This document shows positions 37,791-51,199 of a stretch of 64,000 bases of DNA, in pieces (the stretch's first letter is position 1; each line of letters opens with the position of its first letter). The notes beneath the pieces were generated by a model. That model saw only the letters and a list, made by a program, of their open reading frames with translations. It was not told the origin of the DNA and searched no databases. Both the position numbers and the translations under genes were made by a program. The stretch is from NCBI GenBank assembly GCA_933228895.1, contig OW121852.1:109885544-109949543 (forward strand), in the 5' to 3' direction. This stretch comes from Platycnemis pennipes. Taxonomy: Eukaryota > Arthropoda > Insecta > Odonata > Platycnemididae.

Positions 37791-39009
37791 TTTATGGGAA
37801 TATTTTCGGTGACGGGAATCGCATTTTGGGAAAATGAAAAAAGGCGGTTTGCGGGAAAAGGAAGCGTCGGAGAGGAAAACGGATGAAATTTTTGGGGGAA
37901 TCCAAAAGGGGGAATGTTGGAAATCCGTCCCGCGTCCATTGACATGTAGTCACTCCACTCACGAGGTACGGGGTTCGATACCCGGAGTTGTAATGCGTAT
38001 CACATACTCCGAAGGATACTGGTGCATTCCGAAAAATGCAGCAGTTAATCCTGATGCCTGATTCTTCGGGAACAGTTTTTTCTTGAGGAGGGAAAGGAAT
38101 TAGTTACTGATATCATCTTTACTATTATTCCTTGATTTTATATCTGACTTACGTCCTTGCGTTTGGCTATTGGCTTCCAAACGCTTGCAAGGTATCCGGC
38201 ATCAGTGTTGAGAGCTGATCGTTTTGGACGGCACAGAAATATTTCAATGCATGTGAGAAGCAATACAATCCTGTGGTTAAAACCCCTGTACCTCGAGACT
38301 TGAGAGAGAATATGTCAATGGACAATGGACTGCTCTCAAGGGTTCTCTTTTATGCATCTCCTTAAAAGTTTTTCCATTTTCGCCACCGAATCCTCATTTA
38401 CCCGGAGAACGAAATTTATCCTACCCTTAAATGCGATTCCCGTCTCAAAGGAAAATCCCTACTGCAAAAGGCGAATGAACCTTACCTTCAAAAACTGTAG
38501 TGTAATCGAGGAAATTATAAAAAATGAACTACTACAATATTTTTACTGTATTTCTCATAACTCCCCAAAGAACAGAAATAACTAACACCATTATCCATTT
38601 GAGCATTAGGAATCATTAGACTGAAAATTGTATCATATGCATGGAAAAAGTAATATCATTGTCTGTAGTTATCTTAATTTTCATTCGCAAATATTCTTCT
38701 CTACCTTATTCCTGGTTGAAATTGTCACTGCAAATTGCTTTATTTGAAATGAATATCAATGAAATCCCTACAAATTAGTCGCTCTATCTCTTCAAAAATT
38801 TCTCATCTTCAGCAACTATGAAAGAAAAATATAAAAAATGTGTGCTTCCGGGTTTATAAATTCCTAAAACAGTAGATTAAAGGAATTTCCATCTAGGAGA
38901 CGGATTCTCCGGCGAAATTTCCACAGTTCTAAGTGTGAGGATCCACAACTTTTCATGGAAACGAATTTTCTGCCGTTCAAATTGGCGGTAGTTTCTGAGG
39001 GAAAAAGGG
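37791..39009 (+). repeat. Unit U32
   Basis: Marker-identical to U27, 6,095 bp upstream. Confidence 0.97.
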
Positions 39010-40228
39010 TTTATGGGAATATTTTCGGTGACGGGAATCGCATTTTGGGAAAATGAAAAAAGGCGATTTGCGGGAAAAGGAAGCGTCGGAGAGGAAAACG
39101 GATGAAATTTTTGGGGGAATCTAGAAGGGGGAATGTTGGAAATCCGTCCCGCGTCCATTGACATGTAGTCACTCCACTCACGAGGTACGGGGTTCGATAC
39201 CCTGAGTTGTAATGCGTATCACATACTCCGAAGGATACTTGTGCATTCCGAAAAATGCAGCAGTTAATCCTGATGCCTGATTCTTCGGGAACAGTTTTTT
39301 CTTGAGGAGGGAAAGGAATTAGTTACTGATATCATCTTTACTATTATTCCTTGATTTTATATCTGACTTACGTCCTTGCGTTTGGCTATTGGCTTCCAAA
39401 CGCTTGCAAGGTATCCGGCATCAGTGTTGAGAGCTGATCGTTTTGGACGGCACAGAAATATTTCAATGCATGTGAGAAGCAATACAATCCTGTGGTTCAA
39501 ACCCCTGTACCTCGAGACTTGAGTGAGAATACGTCAATGGACAATGGACTGCTCTCAAGGGTTCTCTTTTATGCATCTCCTTAAAAGTTTTTCCATTTTC
39601 GCCACCGAATCCTCATTTACCCGGAGAACGAAATTATTCCTACCCTTAAATGCGATTCCCGTCTCAAAGGAAAATCCCTACTGCAAAAGGCGAATGAACC
39701 TTACCTTCAAAAACTGTAGTGTAATCGAGGAAATTATAAAAAATGAACTACTACAATATTTTTACTGTATTTCTCATAACTCCCCAAAGAACAGAAATAA
39801 CTAACACCATTATCCATTTGAGCATTAGGAATCATTAGACTGAAAATTTTATCATATGCATGGAAAAAGTAATATCATTGTCTGTAGTTATCTTAATTTT
39901 CATTCGCAAATATTCTTCTCTACCTTATTCCTGGTTGAAATTGTCACTGCAAATTGCTTTATTTGAAATGAATATCAATGAAATCCCTACAAATTAGTCG
40001 CTCTATCTCTTCAAAAATTTCTCATCTTCAGCAACTATGAAAGAAAAATATAAAAAATGTGTGCTTCCGGGTTTATAAATTCCTAAAACAGTAGATTAAA
40101 GGTATTTCCATCTAGGAGACGGATTCTCCGGCGAAATTTCCACAGTTCTAAGTGTGAGGATCCACAACTTTTCATGGAAACGAATTTTCTGCCGTTCAAA
40201 TTGGCGGTAGTTTCTGAGGGAAAAAGGG
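39010..40228 (+). repeat. Unit U33
   Basis: Marker-identical to U28. Confidence 0.97.
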
Positions 40229-41447
40229 TTTATGGGAATATTTTCGGTGACGGGAATCGCATTTTGGGAAAATGAAAAAAGGCGATTTGCGGGAAAAGGA
40301 AGCGTCGGAGAGGAAAACGGATGAAATTTTTGGGGGAATCCAGAAGGGGAAATGTTGGAAATCCGTCCCGCGTCCATTGACATGTAGTCACTCCACTCAC
40401 GAGGTACGGGGTTCGATACCCGGAGTTGTAATGCGTATCACATACTCCGAAGGATACTGGTGCATTCCGAAAAATGCAGCAGTTAATCCTGATGCCTGAT
40501 TCTTCGGGAACAGTTTTTTCTTGAGGAGGGAAAGGAATTAGTTACTGATATCATCTTTACTATTATTCCTTGATTTTATATCTGACTTACGTCCTTGCGT
40601 TTGGCTATTGGCTTCCAAACGCTTGCAAGGTATCCGGCATCAGTGTTGAGAGCTGATGGTTTTGGACGGCACAGAAATATTTCAATGCATGTGAGAAGCA
40701 ATACAATCCTGTGGTTAAAACCCCTGTACCTCGAGACTTGAGAGAGAATATGTCAATGGACAATGGACTGCTCTCAAGGGTTCTCTTTTATGCATCTCCT
40801 TAAAAGTTTTTCCATTTTCGCCACCGAATCCTCATTTACCCGGAGAACGAAATTTATCCTACCCTTAAATGCGATTCCCGTCTCAAAGGAAAATCCCTAC
40901 TGCAAAAGGCGAATGAACCTTACCTTCAAAAACTGTAGTGTAATCGAGGAAATTATAAAAAATGAACTACTACAATATTTTTACTGTATTTCTCATAACT
41001 CCCCAAAGAACAGAAATAACTAACACCATTATCCATTTGAGCATTAGGAATCATTAGACTGAAAATTGTATCATATGCATGGAAAAAGTAATATCATTGT
41101 CTGTAGTTATCTTAATTTTCATTCGCAAATATTCTTCTCTACCTTATTCCTGGTTGAAATTGTCACTGCAAATTGCTTTATTTGAAATGAATATCAATGA
41201 AATCCCTACAAATTAGTCGCTCTATCTCTTCAAAAATTTCTCATCTTCAGCAACTATGAAAGAAAAATATAAAAAATGTGTGCTTCCGGGTTTATAAATT
41301 CCTAAAACAGTAGATTAAAGGAATTTCCATCTAGGAGACGGATTCTCCGGCGAAATTTCCACAGTTCTAAGTGTGAGGATCCACAACTTTTCATGGAAAC
41401 GAATTTTCTGCCGTTCAAATTGGCGGTAGTTTCTGAGGGAAAAAGGG
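40229..41447 (+). repeat. Unit U34
   Basis: Marker-identical to U29. Confidence 0.97.
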
Positions 41448-42666
41448 TTTATGGGAATATTTTCGGTGACGGGAAACGCATTTTGGGAAAATGAAAAAAG
41501 GCGATTTGCGGGAAAAGGAAGCGTCGGAGAGGAAAACGGATGAAATTTTTGGGGGAATCCAAAAGGGGGAATGTTTGAAATCCGTCCCGCGTCCATTGAC
41601 ATGTAGTCACTCCACTCACGAGGTACGGGGTTCGATACCCGGAGTTGTAATGCGTATCACATACTCCGAAGGATACTTGTGCATTCCGAAAAATGCAGCA
41701 GTTAATCCTGATGCCTGATTCTTCGGGAACAGTTTTTTCTTGAGGAGGGAAAGGAATTAGTTACTGATATCATCTTTACTATTATTCCTTGATTTTATAT
41801 CTGACTTACGTCCTTGCGTTTGGCTATTGGCTTCCAAACGCTTGCAAGGTATCCGGCATCAGTGTTGAGAGCTGATCGTTTTGGACGGCACAGAAATATT
41901 TCAATGCATGTGAGAAGCAATACAATCCTGTGGTTCAAACCCCTGTACCTCGAGACTTGAGTGAGAATACGTCAATGGACAATGGACTGCTCTCAAGGGT
42001 TCTCTTTTATGCATCTCCTTAAAAGTTTTTCCATTTTCGCCACCGAATCCTCATTTACCCGGAGAACGAAATTTATCCTACCCTTAAATGCGATTCCCGT
42101 CTCAAAGGAAAATCCCTACTGCAAAAGGCGAATGAACCTTACCTTCAAAAACTGTAGTGTAATCGAGGAAATTATAAAAAATGAACTACTACAATATTTT
42201 TACTGTATTTCTCATAACTCCCCAAAGAACAGAAATAACTAACACCATTATCCATTTGAGCATTAGGAATCATTAGACTGAAAATTGTATCATATGCATG
42301 GAAAAAGTAATATCATTGTCTGTAGTTATCTTAATTTTCATTCGCAAATATTCTTCTCTACCTTATTCCTGGTTGAAATTGTCACTGCAAATTGCTTTAT
42401 TTGAAATGAATATCAATGAAATCCCTACAAATTAGTCGCTCTATCTCTTCAAAAATTTCTCATCTTCAGCAACTATGAAAGAAAAATATAAAAAATGTGT
42501 GCTTCCGGGTTTATAAATTCCTAAAACAGTAGATTAAAGGTATTTCCATCTAGGAGACGGATTCTCCGGCGAAATTTCCACAGTTCTAAGTGTGAGGATC
42601 CACAACTTTTCATGGAAACGAATTTTCTGCCGTTCAAATTGGCGGTAGTTTCTGAGGGAAAAAGGG
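41448..42666 (+). repeat. Unit U35
   Basis: Marker-identical to U30. Confidence 0.97.
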
Positions 42667-43885
42667 TTTATGGGAATATTTTCGGTGACGGGAATCGCAT
42701 TTTGGGAAAATGAAAAAAGGCGATTTGCGGGAAAAGGAAGCGTCGGAGAGGAAAACGGATAAAATTTTTGGGGGAATCCAGAAGGGGAAATGTTGGAAAT
42801 CCGTCCCGCGTCCATTGACATGTAGTCACTCCACTCACGAGGTACGGGGTTCGATACCCGGAGTTGTAATGCGTATCACATACTCCGAAGGATACTGGTG
42901 CATTCCGAAAAATGCAGCAGTTAATCCTGATGCCTGATTCTTCGGGAACAGTTTTTTCTTGAGGAGGGAAAGGAATTAGTTACTGATATCATCTTTACTA
43001 TTATTCCTTGATTTTATATCTGACTTACGTCCTTGCGTTTGGCTATTGGCTTCCAAACGCTTGCAAGGTATCCGGCATCAGTGTTGAGAGCTGATGGTTT
43101 TGGACGGCACAGAAATATTTCAATGCATGTGAGAAGCAATACAATCCTGTGGTTAAAACCCCTGTACCTCGAGACTTGAGAGAGAATATGTCAATGGACA
43201 ATGGACTGCTCTCAAGGGTTCTCTTTTATGCATCTCCTTAAAAGTTTTTCCATTTTCGCCACCGAATCCTCATTTACCCGGAGAACGAAATTTATCCTAC
43301 CCTTAAATGCGATTCCCGTCTCAAAGGAAAATCCCTACTGCAAAAGGCGAATGAACCTTACCTTCAAAAACTGTAGTGTAATCGAGGAAATTATAAAAAA
43401 TGAACTACTACAATATTTTTACTGTATTTCTCATAACTCCCCAAAGAACAGAAATAACTAACACCATTATCCATTTGAGCATTAGGAATCATTAGACTGA
43501 AAATTGTATCATATGCATGGAAAAAGTAATATCATTGTCTGTAGTTATCTTAATTTTCATTCGCAAATATTCTTCTCTACCTTATTCCTGGTTGAAATTG
43601 TCACTGCAAATTGCTTTATTTGAAATGAATATCAATGAAATCCCTACAAATTAGTCGCTCTATCTCTTCAAAAATTTCTCATCTTCAGCAACTATGAAAG
43701 AAAAATATAAAAAATGTGTGCTTCCGGGTTTATAAATTCCTAAAACAGTAGATTAAAGGAATTTCCATCTAGGAGACGGATTCTCCGGCGAAATTTCCAC
43801 AGTTCTAAGTGTGAGGATCCACAACTTTTCATGGAAACGAATTTTCTGCCGTTCAAATTGGCGGTAGTTTCTGAGGGAAAAAGGG
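42667..43885 (+). repeat. Unit U36
   Basis: Marker-identical to U31. Confidence 0.97.
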
Positions 43886-45104
43886 TTTATGGGAATATTT
43901 TCGGTGACGGGAAACGCATTTTGGGAAAATGAAAAAAGGCGATTTGCGGGAAAAGGAAGCGTCGGAGAGGAAAACGGATGAAATTTTTGGGGGAATCCAA
44001 AAGGGGGAATGTTGGAAATCCGTCCCGCGTCCATTGACATGTAGTCACTCCACTCACGAGGTACGGGGTTCGATACCCGGAGTTGTAATGCGTATCACAT
44101 ACTCCGAAGGATACTTGTGCATTCCGAAAAATGCAGCAGTTAATCCTGATGCCTGATTCTTCGGGAACAGTTTTTTCTTGAGGAGGGAAAGGAATTAGTT
44201 ACTGATATCATCTTTACTATTATTCCTTGATTTTATATCTGACTTACGTCCTTGCGTTTGGCTATTGGCTTCCAAACGCTTGCAAGGTATCCGGCATCAG
44301 TGTTGAGAGCTGATCGTTTTGGACGGCACAGAAATATTTCAATGCATGTGAGAAGCAATACAATCCTGTGGTTCAAACCCCTGTACCTCGAGACTTGAGT
44401 GAGAATACGTCAATGGACAATGGACTGCTCTCAAGGGTTCTCTTTTATGCATCTCCTTAAAAGTTTTTCCATTTTCGCCACCGAATCCTCATTTACCCGG
44501 AGAACGAAATTTATCCTACCCTTAAATGCGATTCCCGTCTCAAAGGAAAATCCCTACTGCAAAAGGCGAATGAACCTTACCTTCAAAAACTGTAGTGTAA
44601 TCGAGGAAATTATAAAAAATGAACTACTACAATATTTTTACTGTATTTCTCATAACTCCCCAAAGAACAGAAATAACTAACACCATTATCCATTTGAGCA
44701 TTAGGAATCATTAGACTGAAAATTGTATCATATGCATGGAAAAAGTAATATCATTGTCTGTAGTTATCTTAATTTTCATTCGCAAATATTCTTCTCTACC
44801 TTATTCCTGGTTGAAATTGTCACTGCAAATTGCTTTATTTGAAATGAATATCAATGAAATCCCTACAAATTAGTCGCTCTATCTCTTCAAAAATTTCTCA
44901 TCTTCAGCAACTATGAAAGAAAAATATAAAAAATGTGTGCTTCCGGGTTTATAAATTCCTAAAACAGTAGATTAAAGGAATTTCCATCTAGGAGACGGAT
45001 TCTCCGGCGAAATTTCCACAGTTCTAAGTGTGAGGATCCACAACTTTTCATGGAAACGAATTTTCTGCCGTTCAAATTGGCGGTAGTTTCTGAGGGAAAA
45101 AGGG
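43886..45104 (+). repeat. Unit U37
   Basis: Head F with GGGAAACGC as in U30 and U35 but without their GTTTGAAAT; 231 T; 523 C; 1094 A. Confidence 0.97.
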
Positions 45105-46323
45105 TTTATGGGAATATTTTCGGTGACGGGAATCGCATTTTGGGAAAATGAAAAAAGGCGATTTGCGGGAAAAGGAAGCGTCGGAGAGGAAAACGTATGA
45201 AATTTTTGGGGGCATCCAAGAGGGGGAATGTTGGAAATCCGTCCCGCGTCTATTGACATGTAGTCACTCCACTCACGAGGTACGGGGTTCGATACCCGGA
45301 GTTGTAATGCGTATCACATACTCCGAAGGATACTGGTGCATTCCGAAAAATGCAGCAGTTAATCCTGATGCCTGATTCTTCGGGAACAGTTTTTTCTTGA
45401 GGAGGGAAAGGAAATAGTTACTGATATCATCTTTACTATTATTCCTTGATTTTATATCTGACTTACGTCCTTGCGTTTGGCTATTGGCTTCCAAACGCTT
45501 GCAAGGTATCCGGCATCAGTGTTGAGAGCTGATCGTTTTGGACGGCACAGAAATATTTCAATGCATGTGAGAAGCAATACAATCCTGTGGTTCAAACCCC
45601 TGTACCTCGAGACTTGAGTGAGAATATGTCAATGGACAATGGACTGCTCTCAAGGGTTCTCTTTTATGCATCTCCTTAAAAGTTTTTCCATTTTCGCCAC
45701 CGAATCCTCATTTACCCGGAGAACGAAATTTATCCTACCCTTAAATGCGATTCCCGTCTCAAAGGAAAATCCCTACTGCAAAAGACGAATGAACCTTACC
45801 TTCAAAAACTGTAGTGTAATCGAGGAAATTATAAAAAATGAACTACTACAATATTTTTACTGTATTTCTCATAACTCCCCAAAGAACAGAAATAACTAAC
45901 ACCATTATCCATTTGAGCATTAGGAATCATTAGACTGAAAATTGTATCATATGCATGGAAAAAGTAATATCATTGTCTGTAGTTATCTTAATTTTCATTC
46001 GCAAATATTCTTCTCTACCTTATTCCTGGTTGAAATTGTCACTGCAAATTGCTTTATTTGAAATGAATATCAATGAAATCCCTACAAATTAGTCGCTCTA
46101 TCTCTTCAAAAATTTCTCATCTTCAGCAACTATGAAAGAAAAATATAAAAAATGTGTGCTTCCGGGTTTATAAATTCCTAAAACAGTAGATTAAAGGAAT
46201 TTCCATCTAGGAGACGGATTCTCCGGCGAAATTTCCACAGTTCTAAGTGTGAGGATCCACAACTTTTCATGGAAACGAATTTTCTGCCGTTCAAATTGGC
46301 GGTAGTTTCTGAGGGAAAAAGGG
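45105..46323 (+). repeat. Unit U38
   Basis: Head L with 92 T, 109 C and 147 T; 231 G; GGAAATAG near 45412; 681 A. Partner of U9. Confidence 0.97.
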
Positions 46324-47542
46324 TTTATGGGAATATTTTCGGTGACGGGAATCGCATTTTGGGAAAATGAAAAAAGGCGATTTGCGGGAAAAGGAAGCGT
46401 CGGAGAGGAAAACGGATGAAATTTTTGGGGGAATCCAAAAGGGGGAATGTTGGAAATCCGTCCCGCGTCCATTGACATGTAGTCACTCCACTCACGAGGT
46501 ACGGGGTTCGATACCCGGAGTTGTAATGCGTATCACATACTCCGAAGGATACTTGTGCATTCCGAAAAATGCAGCAGTTAATCCTGATGCCTGATTCTTC
46601 GGGAACAGTTTTTTCTTGAGGAGGGAAAGGAATTAGTTACTGATATCATCTTTACTATTATTCCTTGATTTTATATCTGACTTACGTCCTTGCGTTTGGC
46701 TATTGGCTTCCAAACGCTTGCAAGGTATCCGGCATCAGTGTTGAGAGCTGATCGTTTTGGACGGGACAGAAATATTTCAATGCATGTGAGAAGCAATACA
46801 ATCCTGTGGTTCAAACCCCTGTACCTCGAGACTTGAGTGAGAATATGTCTACGGACAATGGACTGCTCTCAAGGGTTCTCTTTTATGCATCTCCTTAAAA
46901 GTTTTTCCATTTTCGCCACCGAATCCTCATTTACCCGGAGAACGAAATTTATCCTACCCTTAAATGCGATTCCCGTCTCAAAGGAAAATCCCTACTGCAA
47001 AAGGCGAATGAACCTTACCTTCAAAAACTGTAGTGTAATCGAGGAAATTATAAAAAATGAACTACTACAATATTTTTACTGTATTTCTCATAACTCCCCA
47101 AAGAACAGAAATAACTAACACCATTATCCATTTGAGCATTAGGAATCATTAGACTGAAAATTTTATCATATGCATGGAAAAAGTAATATCATTGTCTGTA
47201 GTTATCTTAATTTTCATTCGCAAATATTCTTCTCTACCTTATTCCTGGTTGAAATTGTCACTGCAAATTGCTTTATTTGAAATGAATATCAATGAAATCC
47301 CTACAAATTAGTCGCTCTATCTCTTCAAAAATTTCTCATCTTCAGCAACAATGAAAGAAAAATATAAAAAATGTGTGCTTCCGGGTTTATAAATTCCTAA
47401 AACAGTAGATTAAAGGAATTTCCATCTAGGAGACGGATTCTCCGGCGAAATTTCCACAGTTCTAAGTGTGAGGATCCACAACTTTTCATGGAAACGAATT
47501 TTCTGCCGTTCAAATTGGCGGTAGTTTCTGAGGGAAAAAGGG
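46324..47542 (+). repeat. Unit U39
   Basis: Head F; 231 T; GACGGGACA (46761); TCTACGG; 840 T; AACAATG. Partner of U10. Confidence 0.97.
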
Positions 47543-48761
47543 TTTATGGGAATATTTTCGGTGACGGGAATCGCATTTTGGGAAAATGAAAAAAGGCGAT
47601 TTGCGGGAAAAGGAAGCGTCGGAGAGGAAAACGGATGAAATTTTTGGGGGAATCCAAAACGGGGAATGTTGGAAATCCGTCCCGCGTCCATTGACATGTA
47701 GTCACTCCACTCACGAGGTACGGGGTTCGATACCCGGAGGTGTAATGCGTATCACATACTCCGAAGGATACTTGTGCATTCCGAAAAATGCAGCAGTTAA
47801 TCCTGATGCCTGATTCTTCGGGAACAGTTTTTTCTTGAGGAGGGAAAGGAATTAGTTACTGATATCATCTTTACTATTATTCCTTGATTTTATATCTGAC
47901 TTACGTCCTTGCGTTTGGCTATTGGCTTCCAAACGCTTGCAAGGTATCCGGCATCAGTGTTGAGAGCTGATCGTTTTGGACGGCACAGAAATATTTCAAT
48001 GCATGTGAGAAGCAATACAATCCTGTAGTTCAAACCCCTGTACCTCGAGACTTGAGTGAGAATACGTCAATGGACAATGGACTGCTCTCAAGGGTTCTCT
48101 TTTATGCATCTCCTTAAAAGTTTTTCCATTTTCGCCACCGAATCCTCATTTACCCGGAGAACGAAATTTATCCTACCCTTAAATGCGATTCCCGTCTCAA
48201 AGGAAAATCCCTACTGCAAAAGACGAATGAACCTTACCTTCAAAAACTGTAGTGTAATCGAGGAAATTATAAAAAATGAACTACTACAATATTTTTACTG
48301 TATTTCTCATAACTCCCCAAAGAACAGAAATAACTAACACCATTATCCATTTGAGCATTAGGAATCATTAGACTGAAAATTGTATCATATGCATGGAAAA
48401 AGTAATATCATTGTCTGTAGTTATCTTAATTTTCATTCGCAAATATTCTTCTCTACCTTATTCCTGGTTGAAATTGTCACTGCAAATTGCTTTATTTGAA
48501 ATGAATATCAATGAAATCCCTACAAATTAGTCGCTCTATCTCTTCAAAAATTTCTCATCTTCAGCAACTATGAAAGAAAAATATAAAAAATGTGTGCTTC
48601 CGGGTTTATAAATTCCTAAAACAGTAGATTAAAGGAATTTCCATCTAGGAGACGGATTCTCCGGCGAAATTTCCACAGTTCTAAGTGTGAGGATCCACAA
48701 CTTTTCATGGAAACGAATTTTCTGCCGTTCAAATTGGCGGTAGTTTCTGAGGGAAAAAGGG
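47543..48761 (+). repeat. Unit U40
   Basis: Head R; 198 G; 231 T; 485 A; 523 C; 681 A. Partner of U11. Confidence 0.97.
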
Positions 48762-49980
48762 TTTATGGGAATATTTTCGGTGACGGGAATCGCATTTTGG
48801 GAAAATGAAAAAAGGCGATTTGCGGGAAAAGGAAGCGTCGGAGAGGAAAACGGATGAAATTTTTGGGGGAATCCAAAAGGGGGAATGTTGGAAATCCGTC
48901 CCGCGTCCATTGACATGTAGTCACTCCACTCACGAGGTACGGGGTTCGATACCCGGAGGTGTAAGGCGTATCACATACTCCGAAGGATACTTGTGCATTC
49001 CGAAAAATGCAGCAGTTAATCCTGATGCCTGATTCTTCGGGAACAGTTTTTTCTTGAGGAGGGAAAGGAATTAGTTACTGATATCATCTTTACTATTATT
49101 CCTTGATTTTATATCTGACTTACGTCCTTGCGTTTGGCTATTGGCTTCCAAACGCTTGCAAGGTATCCGGCATCAGTGTTGAGAGCTGATCGTTTTGGAC
49201 GGCACAGAAATATTTCAATGCATGTGAGAAGCAATACAATCCTGTAGTTCAAACCCCTGTACCTCGAGACTTGAGTGAGAATATGTCAATGGACAATGGA
49301 CTGCTCTCAAGGGTTCTCTTTTATGCATCTCCTTAAAAGTTTTTCCATTTTCGCCACCGAATCCTCATTTACCCGGAGAACGAAATTATTCCTACCCTTA
49401 AATGCGATTCCCGTCTCAAAGGAAAATCCCTACTGCAAAAGGCGAATGAACCTTACCTTCAAAAACTGTAGTGTAATCGAGGAAATTATAAAAAATGAAC
49501 TACTACAATATTTTTACTGTATTTCTCATAACTCCCCAAAGAACAGAAATAACTAACACCATTATCCATTTGAGCATTAGGAATCATTAGACTGAAAATT
49601 TTATCATATGCATGGAAAAAGTAATATCATTGTCTGTAGTTATCTTAATTTTCATTCGCAAATATTCTTCTCTACCTTATTCCTGGTTGAAATTGTCACT
49701 GCAAATTGCTTTATTTGAAATGAATATCAATGAAATCCCTACAAATTAGTCGCTCTATCTCTTCAAAAATTTCTCATCTTCAGCAACTATGAAAGAAAAA
49801 TATAAAAAATGTGTGCTTCCGGGTTTATAAATTCCTAAAACAGTAGATTAAAGGAATTTCCATCTAGGAGACGGATTCTCCGGCGAAATTTCCACAGTTC
49901 TAAGTGTGAGGATCCACAACTTTTCATGGAAACGAATTTTCTGCCGTTCAAATTGGCGGTAGTTTCTGAGGGAAAAAGGG
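48762..49980 (+). repeat. Unit U41
   Basis: Head F; 198 G with private GTAAGGCG (48961); 231 T; 485 A; 523 T; 627-628 AT; 840 T. Confidence 0.97.
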
Positions 49981-51199
49981 TTTATGGGAATATTTTCGGT
50001 GACGGGAATCGCATTTTGGGAAAATGAAAAAAGGCGATTTGCGGGAAAAGGAAGCGTCGGAGAGGAAAACGGATGAAATTTTTGGGGGAATCCAAAAGGG
50101 GGAATGTTGGAAATCCGTCCCGCGTCCATTGACATGTAGTCACTCCACTCACGAGGTACGGGGTTCGATACCCGGAGTTGTAATGCGTATCACATACTCC
50201 GAAGGATACTTGTGCATTCCGAAAAATGCAGCAGTTAATCCTGATGCCTGATTCTTCGGGAACAGTTTTTTCTTGAGGAGGGAAAGGAATTAGTTACTGA
50301 TATCATCTTTACTATTATTCCTTGATTTTATATCTGACTTACGTCCTTGCGTTTGGCTATTGGCTTCCAAACGCTTGCAAGGTATCCGGCATCAGTGTTG
50401 AGAGCTGATCGTTTTGGACGGCACAGAAATATTTCAATGCATGTGAGAAGCAATACAATCCTGTAGTTCAAACCCCTGTACCTCGAGACTTGAGTGAGAA
50501 TATGTCAATGGACAATGGACTGCTCTCAAGGGTTCTCTTTTATGCATCTCCTTAAAAGTTTTTCCATTTTCGCCACCGAATCCTCATTTAACCGGAGAAC
50601 GAAATTTATCCTACCCTTAAATGCGATTCCCGTCTCAAAGGAAAATCCCTACTGCAAAAGGCGAATGAACCTTACCTTCAAAAACTGTAGTGTAATCGAG
50701 GAAATTATAAAAAATGAACTACTACAATATTTTTACTGTATTTCTCATAACTCCCCAAAGAACAGAAATAACTAACACCATTATCCATTTGAGCATTAGG
50801 AATCATTAGACTGAAAATTTTATCATATGCATGGAAAAAGTAATATCATTGTCTGTAGTTATCTTAATTTTCATTCGCAAATATTCTTCTCTACCTTATT
50901 CCTGGTTGAAATTGTCACTGCAAATTGCTTTATTTGAAATGAATATCAATGAAATCCCTACAAATTAGTCGCTCTATCTCTTCAAAAATTTCTCATCTTC
51001 AGCAACTATGAAAGAAAAATATAAAAAATGTGTGCTTCCGGGTTTATAAATTCCTAAAACAGTAGATTAAAGGAATTTCCATCTAGGAGACGGATTCTCC
51101 GGCGAAATTTCCACAGTTCTAAGTGTGAGGATCCACAACTTTTCATGGAAACGAATTTTCTGCCGTTCAAATTGGCGGTAGTTTCTGAGGGAAAAAGGG
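49981..51199 (+). repeat. Unit U42
   Basis: Head F; 231 T; 485 A; private TTTAACCGG (50588); 840 T. Confidence 0.97.

Larger units (their letters stand above)
37791..43885 (+). repeat. Higher-order block, five units (U32-U36), second copy
   Basis: Tandem duplicate of 31696-37790. The following unit U37 keeps GGGAAACGC but lacks AGGCGGTTTGC, so the block ends close to 43885. Near identity implies a recent duplication or active homogenisation. Confidence 0.9.
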
